Assembly (NCBI RefSeq): GCF_004770895.1
Contig: NZ_RQHS01000019.1
Span: 372,001 to 436,000 of the forward strand
Direction: 5' to 3'
DNA length: 64,000 nt
Source of the DNA: Leptospira dzoumogneensis
GTDB lineage: Bacteria > Spirochaetota > Leptospiria > Leptospirales > Leptospiraceae
Position numbers and translations under genes: made by a program. This document shows, piece after piece, positions 1 to 7,903 of the stretch; positions within the stretch are counted from its first letter, which is position 1, and each line of letters starts with the position of its first letter. Under the pieces are notes generated by a model. The model worked only from the letters and a program-made list of their open reading frames with translations. It was not told the origin of the DNA and made no database searches.

Positions 1-213
1 AAGCTGGAGTCGGAAGAAGAGATCAAAAAATATTACACCGTTTTAGAATCCATTCACAAGCTGGATAAAACAATTTTGCACGGTGCAGTGGTGACCCAGG
101 TGGGAAATACGATGTTGGTACATTCTACCAAAGGTATCTTTCGTTTGGATACTTCCGAAGTAGAGTATATCCAATACAAAAACTTCGACGTGGTTACTAA
201 AAAGAAAAAGTAG
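1..213 (+). CDS. C-terminal part of an unknown protein (5' end outside window)
   Basis: The frame is open from the first base and ends at the TAG at 211-213, giving the last 70 residues. The fragment is charged and lysine-rich at its end (KKKK before the stop), with a beta-rich middle (VTQVGNTMLVHSTKGIFRLD). I do not recognise a family. A likely rho-independent terminator follows, so this is the end of a transcription unit. Confidence 0.6.
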   Translation, partial: KLESEEEIKKYYTVLESIHKLDKTILHGAVVTQVGNTMLVHSTKGIFRLDTSEVEYIQYKNFDVVTKKKK

Positions 214-229
214 ATCTTAACGTTCTGAA

Positions 230-273
230 GGTCGGTTTGTATTCATTGCAAATCGGCCTGACCCTTGTTTTTT
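230..273 (+). terminator. Probable intrinsic terminator after the partial gene
   Basis: GGTCGGTTTG at 230-239 pairs with CAAATCGGCC at 249-258 (10 pairs, two of them G-U). A T-rich tract at 265-273 follows a few bases later. It separates the partial upstream gene from purT. Confidence 0.55.
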
Positions 274-318
274 CCTTTTCATTCTCCTTCCCATTCTGAA
301 ATTCTCTCAAAAGAACCT

Positions 319-1482
319 ATGAGAAAGAAAATACTTCTGCTCGGCTCAGGTGAGCTCGGAAAAGAATTCGTAATCGCTGCCCAAAGATTAGGCCAATATG
401 TAATTACGGTCGATAGTTATGACGGAGCACCTGCAATGCAGGTCGCTCATGAAAAAGAAGTCATCGATATGTTGGATGGGGACGCATTAGATAGAGTCGT
501 TGCCAAACATAAACCGGATCTGATAGTTCCGGAAATCGAAGCCATCCGAACGGAAAGATTTTATGAATACGAAAAACAAGGTTACCAAGTAGTTCCGAGC
601 GCAAAGGCGGCAAACTTTACGATGAATCGTAAAGCGATCAGAGACCTTGCTTCTCAAACCTTAAATCTGAAAACCGCAAAGTATAAATATGCTTCCACTT
701 TAGAAGGATTGAAAGAAGCGATTACGACAATAGGAATTCCCTGCGTTGTAAAACCTTTAATGTCTTCTTCCGGAAAAGGTCAGTCCGTGATCAAAACTGA
801 ATTAGATATCGAACCTGCCTGGATCGCTTCTCAAACAAAAGGAAGGACCGGTGCATCCGAGATCATAGTCGAAGAATTTATCTCTTTCGAATCTGAGATC
901 ACTTTGTTAACGGTAACACAAAAGTCAGGAAGAACCTTATTCTGCCCTCCTATCGGTCATAGACAAGAAAGAGGAGACTACCAAGAAAGTTGGCAGCCTG
1001 CGGAGATCAGCGACACACAGCTTAAGTCCGCTCAAGAAATGGCGGAGAAGGTCACTAAAGAGTTAGGCGGCGCAGGTATCTGGGGAGTGGAATTTTTCTT
1101 AACGAAAGATGATGTTTATTTTTCGGAACTTTCTCCCAGACCTCATGATACTGGAATGGTTACCTTAGCAGGCACTCAAAGTTTTAACGAATTCGAGTTA
1201 CATGCCAGAACTGTTTTAGGTCTCCCTATTCCTGAAATTCTTTTAGTAAGAAAAGGAGCAAGCGCAGTGATCCTTGCGCAGACAGAAGGTCAGGTCCCGA
1301 ATATCCAGGGACTAGATAAAGCATGTGAAATGCCTGAATCCGATCTTAGAATTTTCGGAAAACCGATCACCAAAAAATACAGAAGAATGGGAGTAGCTCT
1401 TACTTATTCAGATAAGGACGAATCCATTTCTATGCTCCGAAAAAGAGCGGTATTGATCGCATCCAAGATAAAAGTAGATTAA
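319..1482 (+). CDS. purT: Formate-dependent phosphoribosylglycinamide formyltransferase (GAR transformylase 2)
   Basis: PurT converts GAR plus formate plus ATP to formyl-GAR in de novo purine synthesis. The protein has a Rossmann-like N-terminus ([11 protein letters not shown]), the family stretch [10 protein letters not shown] followed by [18 protein letters not shown], the ATP-grasp loop [11 protein letters not shown], and the metal/ATP-binding end [19 protein letters not shown] take the ATG at 319, which gives 387 residues, close to the roughly 390 of E. coli PurT. The frame is open upstream to 265, but that extension (18 residues) does not look like PurT. It appears monocistronic and converges on the next gene. 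Confidence 0.93.
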   Translation: MRKKILLLGSGELGKEFVIAAQRLGQYVITVDSYDGAPAMQVAHEKEVIDMLDGDALDRVVAKHKPDLIVPEIEAIRTERFYEYEKQGYQVVPSAKAANFTMNRKAIRDLASQTLNLKTAKYKYASTLEGLKEAITTIGIPCVVKPLMSSSGKGQSVIKTELDIEPAWIASQTKGRTGASEIIVEEFISFESEITLLTVTQKSGRTLFCPPIGHRQERGDYQESWQPAEISDTQLKSAQEMAEKVTKELGGAGIWGVEFFLTKDDVYFSELSPRPHDTGMVTLAGTQSFNEFELHARTVLGLPIPEILLVRKGASAVILAQTEGQVPNIQGLDKACEMPESDLRIFGKPITKKYRRMGVALTYSDKDESISMLRKRAVLIASKIKVD

Positions 1483-1500
1483 CAAAACCGGCCGGCCCGA

Positions 1501-3921
1501 TTACGTCGGGTCCGGTACCATGTTTCCATAATATTGCAAAAGTTCAGGCTCTAATGCTTTGATCTGACCGTTTTCTTTTTTGATAAACTTTCTGGAATTT
1601 AGAACCTTGAGTCCTCTATCTAAAATTTCAGGAACATCCTTGGTCAGATAATTTCCTTTTCTAGTAAGGATCATTTCTTCTATCATTTTGCTTAGATCGG
1701 AAGAACTGATATCTCCACCGGCTTCCATTAAAAGTTTTGCTACTATATGGTTCGGAAGGATTTTATGATGAGCCTGCCAAGATCTGGAGATCTCCATAGA
1801 AATAGAAAGAGTAGGATCATCTTCTTGTATATATCTGGAAACCGGGATCGGTTCACAAAGATCCATATACACTTCCGTTCTTTTAAATAAGAAGTCCCTA
1901 AAAGAAAGATGAGTGTCTTTACCTGCAAACTCCACATCTTCCGGAACATTTTCGTAAGAAAGAACGATCGGAACTACGATCACTTCGCTTCCAGTATGTT
2001 TAAATGCATCCACTGATGTGGAAAGAATTCCAGTTTTGATCGGAATGATACCGCCGGTTCTGGATCTGGTTCCTTCAGGATATACTAATGTTGGAATTCC
2101 AGCTTCGAGCATCATCGTAGAATATTGGGTCAAACATTCTAAATAGAGAAGGTTTCGATTTCTTTTTCGATCCACCATATAAGCGCCCAAAGATTTTAAA
2201 ACCCTGGCAAGTCCTGGAGTCCCCATTACTTTTTTATCAGCTGCATATCTTGGAACAGGAAGCCCAAGCCATCGGAGACCGAAAGCAACTTCGATCGAAT
2301 CCAAATGGGATCTATGAGTCGGAGTGTATAAGATATCGTATCTGGAAGCAAGAGCTTTGATCTCTTTTATATTTCCTCCGATCTTAGGAAGTCCACCTCC
2401 AGGTTTGAAACCACCTATCGCAAAACGTGCTGGAGCTACTAAATGGATAAGAGATTCTCTAAAAAGAGGACTATACTCGTCCGCAATTTCAGAAACATAA
2501 AACTCTACTAAACGTTCCAGGTTCCTGCTCTTTCCATTTTCATATGCTGCCTCTGCTTCTTGCCATAAAGCAATTTCTCTAGGAAGAAGCATTAGATCTG
2601 TTCCAGCTTCCGTCTCCACAGCTTCTGAATATCTTTTTTCCAAAGATTTGATCTGCAATCCGGACTGTTTTAAGATACGATCCGACAATCCGGGCTGGGA
2701 ATGAACATGTCTAAGCACCCTTCTTCTTAACGCTTGTTGGAATTCCTTTCCGGATGCCAGAGACAAACCGAATCTTTTGCGAGCAGTTCTGGAAATATTT
2801 CTGATATCGTCGCTAGTCGATTTGGAAACGAATCGGATCATTTCCGTAGGAGAAACTTTTCTAGTAAGAACTTCGAAGAGTGTAGTAAACAGTGGGAGTT
2901 CCACTTTTCTCTCTTCTGCTAGATCCAGAATGGTAGAAAGTGCATAGGCTCCTTCTACATGTGTTTCACTCTGGCTCATTTCTTTTTGGATGAATTCTTT
3001 CGGATTTAAGAATAGTTCAATCCTTTCGAGAAGATTCGGAGAGTCTTCTCCGGAGATGAGTTTGCGAATAAATCTTTGCCCGTACGCTCTGTTACGACTG
3101 GCCCTGGAAGTTGCAGTCGTTATTAGATCCGCAAGCCCGAATTCCATTGCGGGTTTTACCGGAAGATCTAATGCATTTAATAGAGTTAATATTTCCGAAA
3201 AACCTAAACTGATCAGCTCTCCTTCAAAATTGGATCCGCATTCGGGAATTCCATTCACAAGACCGCATGCAATCGCGATCGGATTTTTCATAACCCCGAA
3301 TAATTCTAAGGTCCTAATATCTTCAAAAGTTTTAATATGATTTCTGGGTCCGGAAAAAAGATCTTCCATGACTTCGGAAGCTCTTTCACCTGTGGATGCG
3401 ATCGAAAAGAAACTATGTTTTCCCTTAGCCATTTCAGCAAGAAGGTTCGGTCCTGCCACAGCAACATATTCCATGTTCAGATTTTCTTTCATTTCCCTAA
3501 CTTTAATTACATAGTCGGAGAAAGTAATAGCGTTTGTCTTTTTACGAGTAGAAGTGGAAACGAGACCTTTGGTAAAGGAAATGATCGTATGTTCTTCTTG
3601 TTCGGAAAGATAAGAAGAGATCCTATCGATCACACTTTCTTTTTGTCTGGAAGGGACTGCGATAACGATGATCCAGGAACCTTGTGATAAAAAATCGAAA
3701 TCGTTTGTAACGATAATATTGTCAGCAAGAGGAACAAATTCTTCCAACAATTCTGCAGATCTATCTTTTTGAAGACGATCCGCCTTCTTCTTATCGAAAT
3801 ACCAAAGAAAAAGTCTGTCCGCTCTTTCTGCCAACTCTACGGAAAGATGAACTCCCATCGGCCCGCCTCCGAAGACGGCGATGTTTTTATGACGGACTCG
3901 AGTTTCTTCCAATTCGTTCAT
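1501..3921 (-). CDS. Fusion: NAD(P)-dependent glycerol-3-phosphate dehydrogenase (GpsA) + PlsB-type acyltransferase
   Basis: Residues about 12-350 are GpsA-like: FGGGPMG nucleotide loop, TKGL with K119, VAGPNLLAEMAKG, GVMKNPIAIACG with K212 at the catalytic-lysine position, and GLADL followed by SRNRAYG. Residues about 450-800 are a PlsB/PlsC-type acyltransferase: THRSHLD (H536, D541), YPEGTRSRTGG near 615, then IPIKTGIL. The motifs resemble PlsB (CHRSHMD, EGGRSRTG) more than PlsC. Inferred role: DHAP is reduced to glycerol-3-phosphate, which is then acylated to lysophosphatidate, at the membrane surface. All key residues of both halves appear present. The ATG at 3921 has no strong ribosome-binding site. 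The PlsB substrate assignment is an inference from motifs. Confidence 0.85.
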   Translation of the reverse strand: MNELEETRVRHKNIAVFGGGPMGVHLSVELAERADRLFLWYFDKKKADRLQKDRSAELLEEFVPLADNIIVTNDFDFLSQGSWIIVIAVPSRQKESVIDRISSYLSEQEEHTIISFTKGLVSTSTRKKTNAITFSDYVIKVREMKENLNMEYVAVAGPNLLAEMAKGKHSFFSIASTGERASEVMEDLFSGPRNHIKTFEDIRTLELFGVMKNPIAIACGLVNGIPECGSNFEGELISLGFSEILTLLNALDLPVKPAMEFGLADLITTATSRASRNRAYGQRFIRKLISGEDSPNLLERIELFLNPKEFIQKEMSQSETHVEGAYALSTILDLAEERKVELPLFTTLFEVLTRKVSPTEMIRFVSKSTSDDIRNISRTARKRFGLSLASGKEFQQALRRRVLRHVHSQPGLSDRILKQSGLQIKSLEKRYSEAVETEAGTDLMLLPREIALWQEAEAAYENGKSRNLERLVEFYVSEIADEYSPLFRESLIHLVAPARFAIGGFKPGGGLPKIGGNIKEIKALASRYDILYTPTHRSHLDSIEVAFGLRWLGLPVPRYAADKKVMGTPGLARVLKSLGAYMVDRKRNRNLLYLECLTQYSTMMLEAGIPTLVYPEGTRSRTGGIIPIKTGILSTSVDAFKHTGSEVIVVPIVLSYENVPEDVEFAGKDTHLSFRDFLFKRTEVYMDLCEPIPVSRYIQEDDPTLSISMEISRSWQAHHKILPNHIVAKLLMEAGGDISSSDLSKMIEEMILTRKGNYLTKDVPEILDRGLKVLNSRKFIKKENGQIKALEPELLQYYGNMVPDPT

Positions 3922-4082
3922 CTATTCATTCCAATTTTCATTTTTCTATCGGGATACTTTTCAATAAGACTAGAGGAAGAAAACCAATAAAATTTCTCCA
4001 CTTTTACGATTGCGTTTCCTGATGAAACCGAGAGCTTAGCGGAAAGCCGATCTTGGCGACTAAAGTCAGACTATTTCCCGAA

Positions 4083-4856
4083 ATGAAAAAAAGACTCATC
4101 ATACATTTTTTCTGTATTTTTCTTTTGGGTCTTATAGTGATCGATTGTTCAACATACTGGTCTCATAGAAAAAAAGATTTAGGAGACGTTTTCACCGCAG
4201 GAGTAGAAACTCCCGGTTACGGACTCGGAGTTCGTATAGGACCTCTTGCAACCGGATTTGTTTTTCAAGGTGGAGAATCCGAACCTGGAAAGAGAGACTT
4301 AGGGACCGGATATGGATTAAGAGGCGGAACTTTCGGACCTTATAGATCCCAACAATTGATCTTTGGATTTTTAGGCGGGGAGAAGTTCCACTCCATGCCT
4401 CCGACCGAAACTTCTCCCCAAAAGGAAGAAACCAAAAAAACCGGATCGGATCCTAAATCAGGTCAGGACTTTTTATTACTTCCGGAAAATCCCGAATCGG
4501 AACAAGACCCGAATCCTACTCCAGAACTCTCCGACGAAAGATTAAATTCTAAAAGTTACGAAATACGATATTTACGTTTTTATAATAATCCGGTCTCCGA
4601 AAGAAGAAAGGCCAAAAAGGAAGCTTTCTTTCGAAAATACTTAGAGAGTCTAGATCCGGATAAAAGGAACGAAGCGATCCAAACGTTCTTAGCGCAAAAT
4701 CCTAAGAATAAAGACGATTATCCTTCCGCGTTTTTATTCGAAGTGGAGTTATATATTTCCATTCGATATGGGATCAGATTAGGATTTAACTTCGGAGAAT
4801 TTTTGGACTTTCTTCTTGGGTTTGCCGGGATCGATCTGATGGAAGACGATATCTGA
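4083..4856 (+). CDS. Putative lipoprotein, function unknown
   Basis: From the ATG at 4083 the product has 257 residues: a lysine-rich n-region, a hydrophobic core and the lipobox-like LIVIDC at about residues 18-23. The first third is glycine-rich with repeated GYGLGVR, GTGYGLRGG patterns, the middle is acidic and proline-rich, and the C-terminus is hydrophobic (FGEFLDFLLGFAGIDL). The frame extends upstream to a TTG at 4053, but starting there would bury the signal peptide. No family recognised. Divergent from gpsA-plsB across about 160 bp; a strong terminator follows. Confidence 0.6.
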   Translation: MKKRLIIHFFCIFLLGLIVIDCSTYWSHRKKDLGDVFTAGVETPGYGLGVRIGPLATGFVFQGGESEPGKRDLGTGYGLRGGTFGPYRSQQLIFGFLGGEKFHSMPPTETSPQKEETKKTGSDPKSGQDFLLLPENPESEQDPNPTPELSDERLNSKSYEIRYLRFYNNPVSERRKAKKEAFFRKYLESLDPDKRNEAIQTFLAQNPKNKDDYPSAFLFEVELYISIRYGIRLGFNFGEFLDFLLGFAGIDLMEDDI

Positions 4857-4860
4857 AAAT

Positions 4861-4890
4861 AAAAAAGGCCGCTGTAACGCGGCCTTTTTT
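4861..4890. terminator. Bidirectional intrinsic terminator
   Basis: GGCCGC (4867-4872) and GCGGCC (4879-4884) form a perfect stem around the loop TGTAAC, flanked by six A on the left and six T on the right, so the A/T flanks can extend the stem. It sits between two convergent lipoprotein genes and can serve both. Confidence 0.9.
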
Positions 4891-4914
4891 GCAGGTATTG
4901 ATCTTAAGTTCGAA

Positions 4915-5277
4915 TTAAAGTTTGTATTCGTACTTTTTGATCACACCTTTTTTATCAACGATCACTTTGATATACTTAGTGCTGTCATCCACTCTGGAAG
5001 GTTTTTCAGCCAAAGTTTTATAGGAATTTTTTTGGTAAGTAGTAGATTCAAGATACCATTCTAAAACGGATCCGTCTTGGGTATTCTCTTCGAAAGTAGG
5101 AGTTCCTAAAACAGCTTCTGCTTTAATTCTTTTATCTCCTTCCTTGATCATATTCGCTTCTACAACACGAATATCAGAATTCGGAACGTAAGCTGGCTCC
5201 GATTTTTTTTGTTCGGAAGAACAAGCTCCGAAAATAAGTACCGCAGCAAATGATATTGCGGATAATTGGCGTTTCAT
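4915..5277 (-). CDS. Small lipoprotein with a BamE/SmpA-like fold
   Basis: 120 residues. The signal peptide ends in the lipobox FGAC at about residue 19. The rest resembles the SmpA/OmlA (BamE-like) repeat: KAEAVLGTPTFEE, then a W-containing strand (VLEWYLES) and a final IKVIVDKKGVIKKYEYKL strand. In known BamE this domain supports outer-membrane beta-barrel assembly; here the similarity is only a pattern match, so that role is tentative. A strong Shine-Dalgarno (AAGGAG, 5285-5290 on the minus strand) supports the ATG at 5277. Confidence 0.6.
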   Translation of the reverse strand: MKRQLSAISFAAVLIFGACSSEQKKSEPAYVPNSDIRVVEANMIKEGDKRIKAEAVLGTPTFEENTQDGSVLEWYLESTTYQKNSYKTLAEKPSRVDDSTKYIKVIVDKKGVIKKYEYKL

Positions 5278-5346
5278 TTTTAAACTCCTTAGCGCGAGCG
5301 CACTATTTAAAAAAGCGGCTCTATAGTTTTCGATAAAACGGATTTG

Positions 5347-5796
5347 TCACGCCGAATTTCTTAATTTTTGTTCTAGGATAATAAGAAGGTCGTCCAGATC
5401 CCGTTTCAGGCCTTGCACCTTTTCAGTAGTGAGACCTGATTCTTCCAACAATCGTTCCGGAATACAAACCGCTTTTTTTTGCAATTTTTTTCCTTTTGTA
5501 GTCAGGCTAACCACAAGAGAACGCTCGTCCAGATCGGATCTGTCTCTAGTCAAAAGACCGGAGGATTCCATTTTTTTGAGAAGAGGAGTTAAGGTCCCTG
5601 AATCTAGAAATAATTTATCCCCAATTTCTTTTAGGGGGATTTTATCCGTTTCCCAAAGGACCAGAAGAACAAGATATTGAGGGTAAGTAAGATCGAACTC
5701 CTCCAAAAGCGGCCTGTATAAAGCAGTCACCGCCCTGGAAGAAGCGTAAAGCGGGAAACAGATCTGTTTCTCTAACTTTAAGGATTCGTAATTCAC
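5347..5796 (-). CDS. ohrR: MarR-family organic-peroxide sensor, OhrR type
   Basis: 149-residue winged-helix regulator. The N-terminus (KQICFPLYASSRAVTALYRPL, then LTYPQYLVLLVLWE) closely follows Bacillus OhrR, including the single reactive cysteine near residue 15 (C13 here). The wing has the MarR signature DRSDLDERS. C135 of some two-Cys OhrRs has no counterpart, so this is a one-Cys type, which in known OhrRs senses peroxide by mixed disulfide or overoxidation. The GTG start overlaps the stop of the peroxidase gene (GTGA), indicating translational coupling. It likely represses its own operon through the OhrR box at 6316-6330. Confidence 0.82.
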   Translation of the reverse strand: MNYESLKLEKQICFPLYASSRAVTALYRPLLEEFDLTYPQYLVLLVLWETDKIPLKEIGDKLFLDSGTLTPLLKKMESSGLLTRDRSDLDERSLVVSLTTKGKKLQKKAVCIPERLLEESGLTTEKVQGLKRDLDDLLIILEQKLRNSA

Positions 5797-6278
5797 TTGG
5801 AAAGAAGTTCCTCGATCTGTTTGTCCAGTTTTTCCGGAGGAGTCATAGGAGCGAATCTTTTGATCACGTTCCCTTGTTTATCGATCAAAAACTTGGTAAA
5901 GTTCCATTTAATGGATTTTCCCAAAAGTCCTGGAGCTTGTTTTTTGAGGTATTGGTAAACAGGATGAGTCCCGTCCCCGTTCACTTCTATCTTTTTGAAA
6001 AGAGGGAAATTTACACCGAAGTTCACTTGGCAGAAACTTTGGATCTCCGCGTCTGTTCCCGGCTCTTGGTGGCCGAATTGGTCGCAAGGGAATCCCAATA
6101 TTTCCAGACCTTTTCCTTTGTACTTGTCGTACATCTCCTGAAGTCCTTTGTATTGAGGAGTAAATCCACATTGGCTCGCAGTGTTAACGATCAATAGGAC
6201 CTTTCCTTTATAATCTTGTAATTTTTTTTCGGATCCGTTGTTTAAAGTAGCGGTTAGTTCGTATAAATTCTGGGCCAC
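5793..6278 (-). CDS. Glutathione peroxidase-family thiol peroxidase (Cys type)
   Basis: Reduces hydrogen or organic hydroperoxides. Peroxidatic C37 lies in NTASQCGFTPQY, then GFPCDQFGHQEPG (C65, Q67), C83 in SFCQVNFGV, and KWNFTKFLID. The C37/C65/C83 pattern matches yeast Gpx3 (C36/C64/C82), so it is probably thioredoxin-dependent rather than glutathione-dependent. I chose the GTG at 6276-6278: the Shine-Dalgarno AGGAGG (6287-6292) is 8 nt upstream and the protein then starts MAQNLYEL as in the family. The GTG at 6285-6287 overlaps that Shine-Dalgarno and is less likely. First gene of the operon with ohrR. Confidence 0.9.
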   Translation of the reverse strand: MAQNLYELTATLNNGSEKKLQDYKGKVLLIVNTASQCGFTPQYKGLQEMYDKYKGKGLEILGFPCDQFGHQEPGTDAEIQSFCQVNFGVNFPLFKKIEVNGDGTHPVYQYLKKQAPGLLGKSIKWNFTKFLIDKQGNVIKRFAPMTPPEKLDKQIEELLSK

Positions 6279-6315
6279 AGCGGGCACCTCCTAGTTACGT
6301 AATAAATAGATTGCA

Positions 6316-6330
6316 TACAATTTAATTTTG
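6316..6330. promoter_or_regulatory. Putative OhrR operator
   Basis: On the minus strand the 15-mer CAAAATTAAATTGTA matches 13 of 15 positions of the Bacillus ohrA operator TACAATTAAATTGTA, including a run of 12 identical bases. It lies 38 nt upstream of the peroxidase start, inside a wider imperfect dyad (6310-6336, ATTG...CAAT ends). The position is right for repression of the peroxidase-ohrR operon. Confidence 0.65.
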
Positions 6331-6374
6331 TTCAATCTTTTTTAGAAAAATTCTAAAATTTCCCCGGGCAAAAT

Positions 6375-7679
6375 TCAGATCTTAAGAGAAAGAGAGAAGA
6401 TGAACATACGGTCTAGTTTGGACGTATTATTCTCATGTGGATAGATTGAATCCATGGATCTTCTGTATTGGTAAGTAAATCTTACCAGAATGGCAGGATC
6501 CGGATGATAATCTAAAGTAGCAGTGGCACCACTCGTCTGAAAACCATCCTTTGTATTTGTAACGATGATCATCTGTTCCCGATCCAGGTATCTTTCCAAT
6601 CTCATACCAATTCTCCAATCGGGCAAGAATCGATATGCAAGCCATAGATTTCCCACATAGGTTTGCCTAAATGCAGTGCCGTCTCTGCGAAGATAGATCG
6701 GACCTTCAGGTGTATAGACCAGGTCTTCTCTGCTTGCTCTTTCTTGATAAGCAACATCAAAGGAAGAAGCTAATGTAAGCCGTTGGAATGGTTTCCATTC
6801 TGCGATAAAATTATTATAATATCTGGTTTCTTTCGGAGTAGTAGTCGGTTGTTCGTTTCCTATAAAAGTATTCCAACGGAACATTAAATTACCCAAAGGA
6901 TTCCATTCCAGTCGGAAACCTCCGGAGATATCCTTGTTGTTATCCGTAACTACTTGGTATCCGTTATTTAAATGAAGTTGGTAAGAAAGTTTATCGCTGA
7001 TCTTACCGCTCAATCTTGCTCCTGAAACATAATATGGTACGTAATCCAGAGAGAATGCACGAGTATAAACAAAATTCTCATGAGAGATCCAAGACTCGTA
7101 TCCTAGATGCCCGAAATAAATTCCCGCATCCAGCCAGGTTGATTTTCCTAATCGAACACCTCCGTAGGCCTCCTGCATATTTCGGATAGATGACTCGTTA
7201 GAAGTTTTGCCTGCGGTGCCTTCTCCCGAATAATTTGCTACGACCGATGTACCGAATTGGACTGCAAATCTTCCTCTGTATTTATCAGTTTCTACTTTGG
7301 CATCCAGATACGCTAGGTTGATATTATATTCGTTGGTTCGAGTCGCTTGGGTTGTATATAATAGTTCTTTGGATGCAGGCCGGTTCAAACTTGCATTATA
7401 ATAACCGTCGATGAAAAAACCGAATTGGATCGGGACCACCAGATCATCTTTCTTTTTAGGATTCAGCTCCTCGGTTTTAAGACCTTCTTTTTCTTCTTCT
7501 TGTGTTTCCAAAGAAGTTTGAGCATCTGCTTTTGGATTCTCTTCTTTACTTTGAACGATTTTCTCTTTAGATTTTCCAGGTGCCTCTTGGGTCTTTAGAT
7601 CTTGGGAAAAAAGTGGGCCGGAAAACGAATAAACACAAAGTAAAAAAATGGATCTGTACAATCTTAATTTGCGGATCAT
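6375..7679 (-). CDS. Outer-membrane beta-barrel porin, OmpL/porin-2-like
   Basis: About 434 residues from the ATG at 7677-7679. The signal peptide (RSIFLLCVYSFSGPLFSQ) is followed by a charged, glutamate/lysine-rich linker of about 65 residues, then FGFFIDGYYNASLNRP and alternating amphipathic strands typical of a barrel, ending FIFSLSLKI. FIDGYYN near the barrel start and AYLDAKVETDKYRGRFAVQFG resemble the putative beta-barrel porin-2 family. The reading frame extends to a GTG at 7715, but the downstream ATG places the signal peptide properly. Substrate unknown. Divergent from the Kef antiporter. Confidence 0.7.
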   Translation of the reverse strand: MIRKLRLYRSIFLLCVYSFSGPLFSQDLKTQEAPGKSKEKIVQSKEENPKADAQTSLETQEEEKEGLKTEELNPKKKDDLVVPIQFGFFIDGYYNASLNRPASKELLYTTQATRTNEYNINLAYLDAKVETDKYRGRFAVQFGTSVVANYSGEGTAGKTSNESSIRNMQEAYGGVRLGKSTWLDAGIYFGHLGYESWISHENFVYTRAFSLDYVPYYVSGARLSGKISDKLSYQLHLNNGYQVVTDNNKDISGGFRLEWNPLGNLMFRWNTFIGNEQPTTTPKETRYYNNFIAEWKPFQRLTLASSFDVAYQERASREDLVYTPEGPIYLRRDGTAFRQTYVGNLWLAYRFLPDWRIGMRLERYLDREQMIIVTNTKDGFQTSGATATLDYHPDPAILVRFTYQYRRSMDSIYPHENNTSKLDRMFIFSLSLKI

Positions 7680-7903
7680 AAATTTTTGATTTTTTTCGAA
7701 TTGTTTATCATCCACTCATTTTTGCCCGAAAGATATTTCTTAACGCAAATCTTATGAAGAAACCGTATTTTCCTCATACTAATCCCAAATAGTTATAGCG
7801 TTTCCGTCTTTGAGAACAAAAATCATACGTAGGAAAAGTGGTTTTATTCCATATCCGTAAAATGTCTAATGAAAATTAATCCAAATCAAAAGGAAGAGCA
7901 TTG

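Noticed and set aside
1495..1513. GGCCCGA/TCGGGTCC hairpin as a purT terminator
   Set aside because: It overlaps the stop of the minus-strand gene and has no T tract; too weak to list as a terminator.
2734..3990. Several plus-strand ORFs of 60-120 codons opposite the GpsA-PlsB gene
   Set aside because: They are shadows of the minus-strand frame; no ribosome site, no family, and amino-acid composition typical of antisense frames.
5292..5301. GCGCGAGCGC near the lipoprotein start as an operator
   Set aside because: Imperfect and very short; the adjacent AAGGAG ribosome site explains the important signal there.
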